Shown here: positions 23,237-31,497 of the stretch, piece by piece | Layout of the letters: each line of letters opens with the position of its first letter | How positions within the stretch are numbered: position 1 is the first letter of the stretch | Source of the DNA: a virus | DNA length: 64,000 nt | Strand: one strand, 5' to 3' | Virus record (IMG/VR): IMGVR_UViG_3300029448_000018 | Span: 1-64,000 of that record | Notes under the pieces: generated by a model | Databases searched by the model: none | What the model was told of the DNA's origin: nothing | The model's input: only the letters and a program-made list of their open reading frames with translations | Translations under genes and position numbers: made by a program

Positions 23237-24832
23237 ATGCCAGTAGTATTTTCACCCGGCGAGCCTGAAACAAGGCCACTCGACCCTACTGCTACTGTGT
23301 ACACAACCGCCCAAAAAGTCGCTGATTTACTTGACATAAGCCCCACCGATGCGGTGTTAATGTCTGCCGATGGTGATGCCAACGCTGTGTACATCACAGG
23401 GACAGACCTACGCAATCATGGTTTTTCTGTTGGTGATAAAGTAAGAATTTACAGCGATGCTGACCCATTTGGAAAAGAAGATTTAGAAATATCAGCCATA
23501 GGTGCAAGTACAGGCGGAGATACTGCTGGTACTGGGCATGTCAAAATTACGTTTACAACCTCACCTATTACAGCATCAGAATATCAAGTAGCAGATAATG
23601 GCTACATTCAGAATCAAGCGTCGTTTACGAACGGCAAAACTCGTGGTGTAACGAAAGACAAAGTAGACCACGTTATACAAAGAATGCAAGACCGCATTGA
23701 CAACATTACTCACAACGCATGGCGACCATATCTCGTTAGTGCAGAATACATTAACTTCGATACTTACAAGCCATACCGACGACGGTACTATACTGACTAT
23801 GTAGGTACTGCACCTCTCTTGTTCCGTAACGTACAACAAATTCTACGTATTGAATTATGGCAAGGTGATGACTATCGAGAAATCGGTGCGGCGGAAGTAA
23901 GAATAAAAATTCCAGAAGATGTAAATGCAATTACAGGTTCAATCTATATGTCTCCCGGTAATGGTACTGCAAGTGTAGTTACACTTGCACCCGGTACAGG
24001 TACTAATCAATGGAGAGCCGATTTCGATTCTACAACAACTGCACAAAACTTGGCTGACTTGTTTAACAAGGAGGACCGTGTAAGTAAGACCGCAGTAGAT
24101 TTCAGTCCTGCGTTTACATTAGAAGGTTCAACATCTAATGTAGCAGTACATAACGAATTTTTAGCATCAGCAAACTCCGATTTAGGTACTGGTACGGTGA
24201 AAGTAACTTCTATGAGAGGCGTGAAGGCTGGAGAATCTTGTAGTATCGTAACAACGGATTCAAATATTCAACTCGACCAAACAACTTCTGCTTCTACTAC
24301 GTTCTCAAGTCTTGACTCTACAACAGTCAATGTTGCCTCTACTACAGACTTTGTACACGCTGGTGTTGCAGTAGATGCAAGCGGTGATGTATTCCGATAT
24401 ACAGGAAAGACCGCTACATCCTTTACAGGATGCGTTGCTGTAACAGGGAGTTTGGGTGCTATTACAGGTGCTATCACACAAAACTCTCTACTTGTAGACC
24501 TACAAGGTGGTTCAAGTAGCGGCGACGTAGGACGACTACGAGACTGGTGGCTCGACCCGGAAATGGGTATCATTTACTTCAACAACTCCTATCCGTTCTT
24601 TGAATGGAATGCAATTAAGGTGGCTTATATTTACGGTGAACGTTACTTAGAAAAGGCGATAGAAGATATATGCACCAAGATGGTTGCTATTGAATTACTC
24701 ATGGCTGATGACCGTTCAGTACTCATTCCAGAAGGAACGCAAAACATAGACTTGACCAGTAAAATTCAACTTTACCAGTCTGAAATAGACAGAACGTTGC
24801 CTAAGTACATCGAATTGGTGGTGTTCTCCTAA
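23237..24832 (+). CDS. Head-tail connector protein with beta insertions
   Basis: 531 residues. The N-terminus (TAQKVADLLDI) and the C-terminal helical part (WWLDPEMGIIYFNN...ERYLEKAIEDICTKMVAIELL) look like a gp6/gp15-type connector that docks under the portal. Between them, about residues 40-105 and 230-440 are beta-rich insertions, the second with TTVNVASTTDF...FRYTGKTATSFTG, a module type common in tail and virion proteins. The family is usually only 100-200 residues, so this is greatly enlarged. The connector role is my best reading of position and the flanking helices. Confidence 0.55.
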   Translation: MPVVFSPGEPETRPLDPTATVYTTAQKVADLLDISPTDAVLMSADGDANAVYITGTDLRNHGFSVGDKVRIYSDADPFGKEDLEISAIGASTGGDTAGTGHVKITFTTSPITASEYQVADNGYIQNQASFTNGKTRGVTKDKVDHVIQRMQDRIDNITHNAWRPYLVSAEYINFDTYKPYRRRYYTDYVGTAPLLFRNVQQILRIELWQGDDYREIGAAEVRIKIPEDVNAITGSIYMSPGNGTASVVTLAPGTGTNQWRADFDSTTTAQNLADLFNKEDRVSKTAVDFSPAFTLEGSTSNVAVHNEFLASANSDLGTGTVKVTSMRGVKAGESCSIVTTDSNIQLDQTTSASTTFSSLDSTTVNVASTTDFVHAGVAVDASGDVFRYTGKTATSFTGCVAVTGSLGAITGAITQNSLLVDLQGGSSSGDVGRLRDWWLDPEMGIIYFNNSYPFFEWNAIKVAYIYGERYLEKAIEDICTKMVAIELLMADDRSVLIPEGTQNIDLTSKIQLYQSEIDRTLPKYIELVVFS

Positions 24833-25260
24833 TGCGTATGAGTGATGATATAAGTTTTAGAAAAACTGGAAGAGAATATCATAACATTACAAATGAAATG
24901 TTAATCAATGATATTACTTTTCAAAAGGAAACTAAAGAAATAGCGTTGAATACTCCGCCCGATTTAAGAGATAAAATGGAAAGTATTGAAGCAGGGGCTA
25001 TGGGATTTAGAATTAAAGATGGTGTGTTAGTAAATATAGCAAATGAACCTCTTAACGCCATAGAAGAAAGGCAACTTAAAGAAGCAACAGACAAGAGAAT
25101 GTTTGAAGTAAGCCCTTTTTTACGAGAACAGGGATTACGATATGTAAATGGAAAAATAGAATTAAAATCATTTGATGAAACAGTAAAGGATGCTAAGACT
25201 CGAACTACTGTTAAGAATGACGGTGCAGGTGCATACAGAAGCATGGAACTGGTGGACTGA
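24832..25260 (+). CDS. Unknown neck-region protein
   Basis: 142 residues starting on the preceding stop (TAATG). Charged, mostly helical, Lys/Glu-rich. No motif recognised. Position between connector and tail-completion genes suggests a neck role. Confidence 0.6.
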   Translation: MRMSDDISFRKTGREYHNITNEMLINDITFQKETKEIALNTPPDLRDKMESIEAGAMGFRIKDGVLVNIANEPLNAIEERQLKEATDKRMFEVSPFLREQGLRYVNGKIELKSFDETVKDAKTRTTVKNDGAGAYRSMELVD

Positions 25261-25264
25261 TACT

Positions 25265-25714
25265 ATGGTTGCAACATGGACAGAAGGACTTGATGCTCTT
25301 ATCAGTATTTTCAAAACTGATTGGAATCGAGGCAACACGGGTAATTACAGACCAGTAGTTCTCGACATTACAGATACGGGTCCTGAGCATGGAAAGCGTC
25401 TTGACTTGCAAAAGCATGATTTCGTGCTATGTTACGAAACGGCGCACAACGAAGAAGCACCAGAATTATTCTATGATTTCGTTACGACACGCATAAATAT
25501 AACCGTAGACGTAAGAACTGTTAAAGGGAGGAAGCATCTGCAATTACTTGAGAACGAGATTCGTAGACTGGTTCACTCAAAAAGAAAGGGGGATGGGACA
25601 AACTTTGACAGACTTGTTTTCAAAACTCGAACTGACTTATCTGACCGCAGTAAAATCCTTTTCCGAATGACATTTCAAATAGAAGTCGTAATATTAGCAG
25701 AATTAATACCATAG
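25265..25714 (+). CDS. Putative tail terminator/neck protein
   Basis: Start at ATG 25265; a longer open frame from 25190 would overlap the gene before by 71 nt. 149 residues, alpha/beta, with FVTTRINITVDVRT followed by KHLQLLENEIRRLV and SKILFRMTFQIEVV. This strand-helix-strand layout and the position just before the tail tube resemble tail-terminator or HK97 gp10-type proteins that cap the tail. No diagnostic motif, so moderate confidence. Confidence 0.55.
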   Translation: MVATWTEGLDALISIFKTDWNRGNTGNYRPVVLDITDTGPEHGKRLDLQKHDFVLCYETAHNEEAPELFYDFVTTRINITVDVRTVKGRKHLQLLENEIRRLVHSKRKGDGTNFDRLVFKTRTDLSDRSKILFRMTFQIEVVILAELIP

Positions 25715-25724
25715 GTGAAGAAGA

Positions 25725-27872
25725 ATGCCATCAACAGTATACAAGGGAGATGTTTCAGAAGTAGCGTTTGCGCCTGAAACGGGTTTAGACATAATAGATA
25801 ACGTTGATTGCCAATTTGCACTCACGAATGCTAACGGTGTAACTACAATTCGATTTAGCGCAGAAGCAAATACTACTTTATTTGAAGAAAATACAAGTAA
25901 ACTAAAATATCCTAAAAACGCTCTTGTTGGTTCTCAACTCACATTCAAAGGTATAGATGATGGAAAAATATTTACCATTATTGAAAACGATGGGCAAACA
26001 ATAAAAATTAGTCCCGCTGTATCAAGTACAATTGTTACTTCTAATGATGTACTTTCAATTCTACCTTACAAGACACCACCAATGGACACCGCTGGACATA
26101 CTGAAAGAAACGAGACATTCACAGTAGGAAGTGGTTCTTTTGATGACGACCCTACAATTACACATGCTTCTTCTACTGCAATTGCAGTAGGAATGATAGT
26201 TACAGCAACCGGAGGTTCTGGAAGCGGGGCAATACCTACTGGTGCATATGTTGCATCGGTAACAGACGCAACACATTTTGAATTATCAGTTTCTACTACG
26301 GGTGGTGCAAAATCTAGTGCTACTCTTACATTCACAAAATCGGATGGTGCTACAAGCACACCTTCTGAATCACTTCTTATTGACCAATTTTTGGGTATTG
26401 CGAATGCAATTGTACTCCCTGAAACAAAAGTCGATTTGAAGCGTTACCACGTAGTAGGACTTGGCCGTGATACATCTGTACAAGTTCCCGGTAAATTCAC
26501 TACAGAAGGGGGTTCATTTGAAGTCAACCTCCATTCAGCACGATGGCTAAAATACTGTTTGGGTAATGAATTAGTAGGAACTATTGGTACATCAGGTACA
26601 GCAACAACACTATCAGCAAAGGCTCATGCTGGTCAATCGCTTGTTAATCTTGCCGCTACTGCAAATGCAGGTGTAGGAAGGTATCTTTTATTCAAAGACA
26701 CAAATAATCCAGTAGACCATGCTTCCGCTGGTGATGGAAGCCCAACCGTAGACATCGTTTCAGACCATGCGGCTACACAAGGTGAATGGGATGGCACAAT
26801 AGACGATAGAGACTTTGACCAAGCAAACGGGTATGAAATTCGACGTATCATTGGTGTAGCGCAAACGGCTAACACGTATGTATATCTTGACCAACCACTT
26901 ACATTTTCACATGAAAGTGGTTCTGATGTACAGATTTTTGAATACGACAATAGTGCATTAGCAAGCACGAATGCCCCTGCAATAGCATCAAATGGTACAA
27001 TTACTAATCCTATCACTCACTTGATTTACAGTCGAAGTATTTTGCCTTCATTTAGTATTGAAGTTTCACAACGAAGAAGTGATGTAGACAGCAGTACTAT
27101 AGTAGACGGTTCAATAGCAGATACAAAAGACCTCACACGTATCTTTAGAGGGTGTAAAGTATCTGATTTCACACTAACAACCGATAACGATGCGGCACTA
27201 CGACTGTCTGTAAACTTTAATGCGGCTCTATGTTTTACTGATACAGGTCGATTAGAAACCGCTAACACAAGTACAAGTCGATATAACCCTCATCGAATGT
27301 TTGATGATACAGCGAATACCGCTATTAACCGATTGAAATCAGGTATTGGTATTGGCACACAAAAACCATTTATGTTTTACAATGGACAAATCAAAGTTGC
27401 TGGTCAAACTGTGGCTCAAGTGCATAACTTTTCATTGACTGGTCAAACTGGAGTACAAGCATTCCATACGATTAACAACACAAGTATTGCAACAGGTTCA
27501 GCCGATTCTCAAGTTCCATTCGCTGGTTCCCGCAACGCTTCTATTATGGTTGAGGGACAGACCTCGTATGAAATGACTATGGAAATCGTAGTCGATGACC
27601 CAATCTTCTATCATAAGATGCGCTCACAGACTGAATTTAGTGTAAATTCAGAAGGTGCTACAACCAATCAAATCATCATTGAATTTGAAAAGCAAGCAAG
27701 AGGCACTACTGCCGCTGACGCTACAGAAAAATTGGTCGTTCTCATAGACGAATACTACATTGTAGAAGCACCAATGCAAATTCCAGAAGATAAAGGTGTA
27801 ATGAAGAGTACAATGAAGATTATGCCTAAAGCAATTAAGGTTCTATCCCGTGATACAATTCTAAAATATTGA
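25725..27872 (+). CDS. Major tail (tube) protein with inserted domains
   Basis: 715 residues. The C-terminal 150 residues (FSLTGQTGVQAFHTI...IMVEGQTSYEMTMEIVV...EAPMQIPEDKGVMKSTMKIMPKAIKVLSRDT) read like a tail-tube fold. The gene lies just before the tail chaperones, as tube genes do. It is far longer than the usual 150-300 residues. An inserted beta module (about residues 136-206, DNA 26131-26345) is related to two modules in the giant protein at 31498. The enlarged tube may carry surface domains on the tail. Stop at 27872 is followed closely by gaggtga for the next gene. Confidence 0.7.
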   Translation: MPSTVYKGDVSEVAFAPETGLDIIDNVDCQFALTNANGVTTIRFSAEANTTLFEENTSKLKYPKNALVGSQLTFKGIDDGKIFTIIENDGQTIKISPAVSSTIVTSNDVLSILPYKTPPMDTAGHTERNETFTVGSGSFDDDPTITHASSTAIAVGMIVTATGGSGSGAIPTGAYVASVTDATHFELSVSTTGGAKSSATLTFTKSDGATSTPSESLLIDQFLGIANAIVLPETKVDLKRYHVVGLGRDTSVQVPGKFTTEGGSFEVNLHSARWLKYCLGNELVGTIGTSGTATTLSAKAHAGQSLVNLAATANAGVGRYLLFKDTNNPVDHASAGDGSPTVDIVSDHAATQGEWDGTIDDRDFDQANGYEIRRIIGVAQTANTYVYLDQPLTFSHESGSDVQIFEYDNSALASTNAPAIASNGTITNPITHLIYSRSILPSFSIEVSQRRSDVDSSTIVDGSIADTKDLTRIFRGCKVSDFTLTTDNDAALRLSVNFNAALCFTDTGRLETANTSTSRYNPHRMFDDTANTAINRLKSGIGIGTQKPFMFYNGQIKVAGQTVAQVHNFSLTGQTGVQAFHTINNTSIATGSADSQVPFAGSRNASIMVEGQTSYEMTMEIVVDDPIFYHKMRSQTEFSVNSEGATTNQIIIEFEKQARGTTAADATEKLVVLIDEYYIVEAPMQIPEDKGVMKSTMKIMPKAIKVLSRDTILKY

Positions 27873-27881
27873 GGTGAAAAT

Positions 27882-28403
27882 ATGTATACATCAACAAATC
27901 AATTTCGTCGTCTTGGTATTCAAGGATATGCTGAATGGGCTTGTATGCAGAACAATGTTCCATTCGATGAAAGTGTTGTATTTACTGATATTGTTTCAGT
28001 CCACAATTGGATTATGCGACAACTAAATCCTACTTTAGAAGTAAAAGTAGAAGAAGAAGTACAGTCTGAACCTGTTCCTGTTCCTGTGGATGCCAATCCT
28101 TTCCCTACAGACCTACAACAATACGATTCTCTAACCGTTGCTGAACTACGTGAACTTTGTAAAGAGCGTGGATTACCAGTATACGGCACAAAAGCCGAGA
28201 TTGTTTTGCGATTAAAGCAAAATGATGAAGGTATTATTCCCGAAGAGGAACCTGAAAGCCCTACTGATGAAGTAGCCCTTGAAGGTGAATCGGAAGCCCC
28301 TACTGATGAAGTAGCCGCATCCAATGGAGAGGAAACTAATGAAGAAAACATTAACGGAGAACAAGAGCCTACTACTAAGGAACGACAAAGCAACGAAGCA
28401 TGA
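27882..28403 (+). CDS. SAP-domain protein with acidic tail
   Basis: 173 residues. Residues about 85-115 (DSLTVAELRELCKERGLPVYGTKAEIVLRL) are a clear SAP domain, a small helix-turn-helix motif that binds DNA or acts as a protein contact. The C-terminal 55 residues are acidic and disordered with a duplicated ESPTDEVA/EAPTDEVA unit. SAP domains in this position, between tail tube and chaperones, occur in other tailed viruses, but their role there is unclear to me. The 3' end overlaps the next gene by 65 nt. Confidence 0.75.
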   Translation: MYTSTNQFRRLGIQGYAEWACMQNNVPFDESVVFTDIVSVHNWIMRQLNPTLEVKVEEEVQSEPVPVPVDANPFPTDLQQYDSLTVAELRELCKERGLPVYGTKAEIVLRLKQNDEGIIPEEEPESPTDEVALEGESEAPTDEVAASNGEETNEENINGEQEPTTKERQSNEA

Positions 28404-28713
28404 AATATCTACTGATAAAAACGACCCTTCACTTTTTATGGAAGTGTGGGTAAGGGATATTTCTTATTTCGATATACAGCAATCCGTTGAAAAACTACTA
28501 AACATTACTCAAAGCGGTGGAGTGAAATTCAATCTCCAAGCCTACTGGCAATACGCTTTCTCACATTGGATAGAAAAAACAAATCCTGAACTAACCGTAA
28601 GCGAACTGCTTAATTTAAACGGTTATGTTGGCGACCAAATTTCAAAGGTTTTACCAAAACCAAATGAAATTTTGGAGGATATAACTGGAAATTTTACCAA
28701 CGAGACAGAATAA
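28339..28713 (+). CDS. Tail assembly chaperone, G-type
   Basis: Helper protein that coats the tape measure during tail assembly. The start at 28339 is favoured by ggagagg 6 nt upstream; an in-frame ATG at 28324 is possible. 124 residues; small, alpha-helical, with VWVRDISYFDIQQSVEKLL typical of this role. It sits between the tail tube and the tape measure. The frame closes at 28713, but the -1 frame continues to 29006 with no start codon of its own, pointing to the frameshift described separately. Confidence 0.75.
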   Translation: MKKTLTENKSLLLRNDKATKHEISTDKNDPSLFMEVWVRDISYFDIQQSVEKLLNITQSGGVKFNLQAYWQYAFSHWIEKTNPELTVSELLNLNGYVGDQISKVLPKPNEILEDITGNFTNETE

Positions 28714-29006
28714 TTGTCTCGAATTATCTTGAACGAAAAAACAAAGACCCAATTCAAAATTACGAATTACAAATACAAGAATGGGCTTACATAATATCTC
28801 AACATTACAACATATCATTAGGTGAAGTATATGAACTGCCAAAAAGTATCTTCAAACAGTCCTTAGTATGGGCTAACATAGCAGAAGAACAGAAGCGTCA
28901 AAGGCAAATAAAACAAGAGGAAGAAAGACGACTCCAACAAAAAGCAGGAACAAGGGAAATTGTACGATTGGATTACGACTTTAATGAACTGGATGAATTA
29001 CTATGA
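28339..29006 (+). CDS. Tail assembly chaperone fusion (GT) by -1 frameshift
   Basis: Joined product: frame of 28339 to the slippery site, then the -1 frame to the TGA at 29004-29006, about 222 residues. The -1 part reads FYQRDRIIVSNYLERKNKD... and contains EWAYIISQHYNISLGEVYELP followed by a Lys/Gln/Glu-rich helix, resembling T-domains. This region has no usable ATG and fills the 290 bases between the G stop and the tape measure start, which would otherwise be empty. A frameshifted G/GT pair before the tape measure is a conserved arrangement in long-tailed phages. The T end overlaps the next ATG as ATGA. Confidence 0.75.
28689..28695 (+). promoter_or_regulatory. -1 ribosomal frameshift slippery site
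   Basis: A AAT TTT, a perfect X XXY YYZ heptamer in the phase of the G frame (codons aat at 28690, ttt at 28693), 15 nt before the G stop. Slipping back one base moves the ribosome into the T frame, which stays open to 29006. Confidence 0.75.
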
Positions 29007-30259
29007 CCGCATTAGCCGCAATCACTTCTATGGCACAATCTGCCAAAGCAATAGGACCTGCTTTTCAAATGGCTGGTCAAATGATGAAACAAGCCATTTC
29101 TGACTTATGGACTTGGTTTAAAACGAAATTTATCGACCCTGTAATGAATGGAATATCAGAAATAGGTGATTTTTTTGACAAGATTATGAACCCTATTGAA
29201 ACTATGAAGGAATCTTTGTTTGGAACGTTTGATAAATCTATTGATAAAGCCGCTGTATTAGAAGAAGCAGTATTAAGTGCATTTAACAAAGAATGGGACC
29301 AAATGTTGCATTTAGATGAGCGACCTGAATGGATGGATGAGGCCACTTGGCAAGAATTACAACTACAGTCCTCGCTTATGGCCGACCAAGAATGGGATGG
29401 TATGTTAAACCTTCAAGATGGTAAACCTGATTGGATGACAAATGAACTTTGGGACACACTTAAGAAGAAAGGTAAGGATGCCGCACAACAAGAGTGGTAT
29501 TCATATTTTACTCCCGATAAGGAAAAGCCTGATTGGATGGATGAAGAAACATGGACTAACTTAAAGGAAAAATCAGCAGGTGCGGCAAACCAAGACTGGG
29601 ACACATTTCTACACCGTACAGGAGAAAAACCTGATTGGATGACTGATGAAACTTGGGAAAACCTGAATACAAAAATAGCCACAGAAGGTGAAAATGGTGT
29701 TAAATCAATTGAAAATGCTTGGGATGGGCTGATTACGGACAGCGATGAACCTGATTGGTCAAAAGAAACCTTTTGGCAAGAGGTTTCGGGTCAAATTAAA
29801 ACAGAAATCGAACTTGCGTTTGAACATATAAAACTAGAAGGACTAAAATTATCACAAGACCTAATTAAAATGTTTACGAAACCATTTTCTATGCTCCAAA
29901 AAATGGGGGGTGGTTTTGTTGATACACTTACCGCAGATTTTGCTGGTGATTATAGTGGTCCAAGCGGCGGCGCACCCGGTATGCCATTTAGTCAAGGTGG
30001 TATAGCGACAGGGCCAGCAACAGGTTATCCCGCTACTCTACACGGTACAGAAGCGATTGTACCACTATCAGGAGGTCGTAGCATTCCAGTAGAAATGAAA
30101 GGCGGGGGCGGTGGCGGTACTGTAAACGTCGTAGTAAATGCCAGTGGTATTACAGACCGTACCGATAAGCGACAATTAGCACGAGAGATTGGTAATATGA
30201 TTCAGCAAGAAATGTCAAGAAGTATCGGTGGTACGACTATGCGGGGGCGGTATAGTTGA
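29003..30259 (+). CDS. Short tape measure protein with Trp repeats
   Basis: Sets tail length and is ejected with DNA. Only 418 residues, against 600-2000 in most long-tailed phages. The N-terminal 95 residues are helical and hydrophobic (AITSMAQSAKAIGPAFQMAGQMM). Residues 97-262 are five tandem units of about 34 residues with the core PDWM-x-D/E-E-x-TW-x-x-L. The C-terminus contains GGIATGPATGYPATLHGTEAIVPLSGG, the usual tape-measure end domain, then a Gly stretch and a helix. With roughly 1.5 angstrom per helical residue the tail would be near 60 nm, an estimate only. Location after the G/GT pair supports the call. Confidence 0.8.
   Translation: MTALAAITSMAQSAKAIGPAFQMAGQMMKQAISDLWTWFKTKFIDPVMNGISEIGDFFDKIMNPIETMKESLFGTFDKSIDKAAVLEEAVLSAFNKEWDQMLHLDERPEWMDEATWQELQLQSSLMADQEWDGMLNLQDGKPDWMTNELWDTLKKKGKDAAQQEWYSYFTPDKEKPDWMDEETWTNLKEKSAGAANQDWDTFLHRTGEKPDWMTDETWENLNTKIATEGENGVKSIENAWDGLITDSDEPDWSKETFWQEVSGQIKTEIELAFEHIKLEGLKLSQDLIKMFTKPFSMLQKMGGGFVDTLTADFAGDYSGPSGGAPGMPFSQGGIATGPATGYPATLHGTEAIVPLSGGRSIPVEMKGGGGGGTVNVVVNASGITDRTDKRQLAREIGNMIQQEMSRSIGGTTMRGRYS
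29291..29788 (+). repeat. Five tandem W-rich repeats in tape measure
   Basis: Units start at residues 97, 130, 164, 198 and 239. Shared elements are EWD-x-x-L at the start and PDWM..ETW..L in the middle. The DNA has diverged, so the repeats are old and held by protein selection. Confidence 0.85.
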
Positions 30260-31488
30260 GTACTGGTGCGAGTATGACCCCTGTGCGTTTGGTAAGCCAA
30301 AACGGTAAAACATACGCACTAAACTGTACTTCTATATCTATGGACATTGATAGAAAAATTGTAGCAATGCCTATGCCCTTTGCAGACAGTTATCGTATAA
30401 CTGCTGATTTAAATTTAACCACAAGTGTAATCACTCTTGAAGGATATATTGTAGATAATGATGTGAGTGAAATAGATTTTACAAGAAATGCTTCTAGTTT
30501 TATCGACTTTGAAAGATTAGCAGATGGTCGAACATTAACTACTGCAACCGACTTTGCTGAAAATATAGAGGCGTATCTAAATCAAGATGTAGCGAAAAAT
30601 GTTCAGTTAAATAACCATACTTATTTTCAAAATTTTGGATTCCTTTTAGATGATGGTACGGGAGTACGTAAAAGTATAATGTTTGGTATCATAAGCGCAC
30701 AATTTGTTGCTCATTCTATTTCAGGATTAGATTATGTATTGAGAGTACATGACGGTACAAGCGCACAAACAAATGCACAAATCGCCGCTAATTTAGTTGC
30801 ATTACTCAATACATCTGATTTTTCAAAAATAACACCAAGTTCAGAAATAGGGCATAAAGGTGGTGCGGGTACAAAGGTCGTTATGACATACACTAATCCT
30901 CCAAGTGTCGGAGATGGAACAGGGGATTATGAAAATAATTTCACTCCCATTTGTACAGGAAAGGCTTGGGTAACTTCTGCTAATACTCCTAAATTATATT
31001 CAAGTCCATTTACTGGTGGAATTACTTCAAGTGCAACAAGTACAGGAAAAATGAGTGCTGGTGATATGGTACAGCAACTTACCGCCATAATTGGTAATTC
31101 TAACAATGAATGGTGGAGTGTTGGAGATAGTGATTACATAAATGGCTTACAAATTCCATTTGTATCAAAAAGAAATTTAGAAGAGGGAGAAGATTCTACT
31201 ACACGATATTTTTATTCTCTAACTGGATATGATGTAGAAGATGGAGATGATGTTACTTTTTTAGCAATGTCGGGTACAGGAGATGTTGGAGATGAAGGCA
31301 CTCTTGAAGGAGAAATATTTGCCGATTATGCAAAACCAGCAGGGACAAAATTTGAAGATAAGAGAAATGGAATAACATTTACAGGTATTAAGGCATTAGT
31401 AGACAAGGCGACATTTGTTCAAATGGGTGGAGAACCTAATATCTATTCATTCACTATTCTGATGTTACCAACGAACCAAGTACTATGA
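30256..31488 (+). CDS. Putative distal tail/baseplate protein
   Basis: 410 residues. The TTG at 30256 overlaps the preceding stop (TTGA); the ATG at 30274 is an alternative. The N-terminal segment (LNCTSISMDIDRKIVAMPMPFADSYRI...VITLEGYI) resembles the opening of distal-tail proteins, which form the ring at the tail tip. The rest is mixed alpha/beta and unrecognised. Position between tape measure and the giant tail protein fits a baseplate component. Confidence 0.55.
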   Translation: MSTGASMTPVRLVSQNGKTYALNCTSISMDIDRKIVAMPMPFADSYRITADLNLTTSVITLEGYIVDNDVSEIDFTRNASSFIDFERLADGRTLTTATDFAENIEAYLNQDVAKNVQLNNHTYFQNFGFLLDDGTGVRKSIMFGIISAQFVAHSISGLDYVLRVHDGTSAQTNAQIAANLVALLNTSDFSKITPSSEIGHKGGAGTKVVMTYTNPPSVGDGTGDYENNFTPICTGKAWVTSANTPKLYSSPFTGGITSSATSTGKMSAGDMVQQLTAIIGNSNNEWWSVGDSDYINGLQIPFVSKRNLEEGEDSTTRYFYSLTGYDVEDGDDVTFLAMSGTGDVGDEGTLEGEIFADYAKPAGTKFEDKRNGITFTGIKALVDKATFVQMGGEPNIYSFTILMLPTNQVL

Positions 31489-31497
31489 GATGATACT

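Noticed and set aside
28667-28673. Another AAATTTT heptamer upstream of the frameshift site
   Set aside because: It is not in the X XXY YYZ phase of the chaperone frame, so it cannot cause the needed -1 slip.
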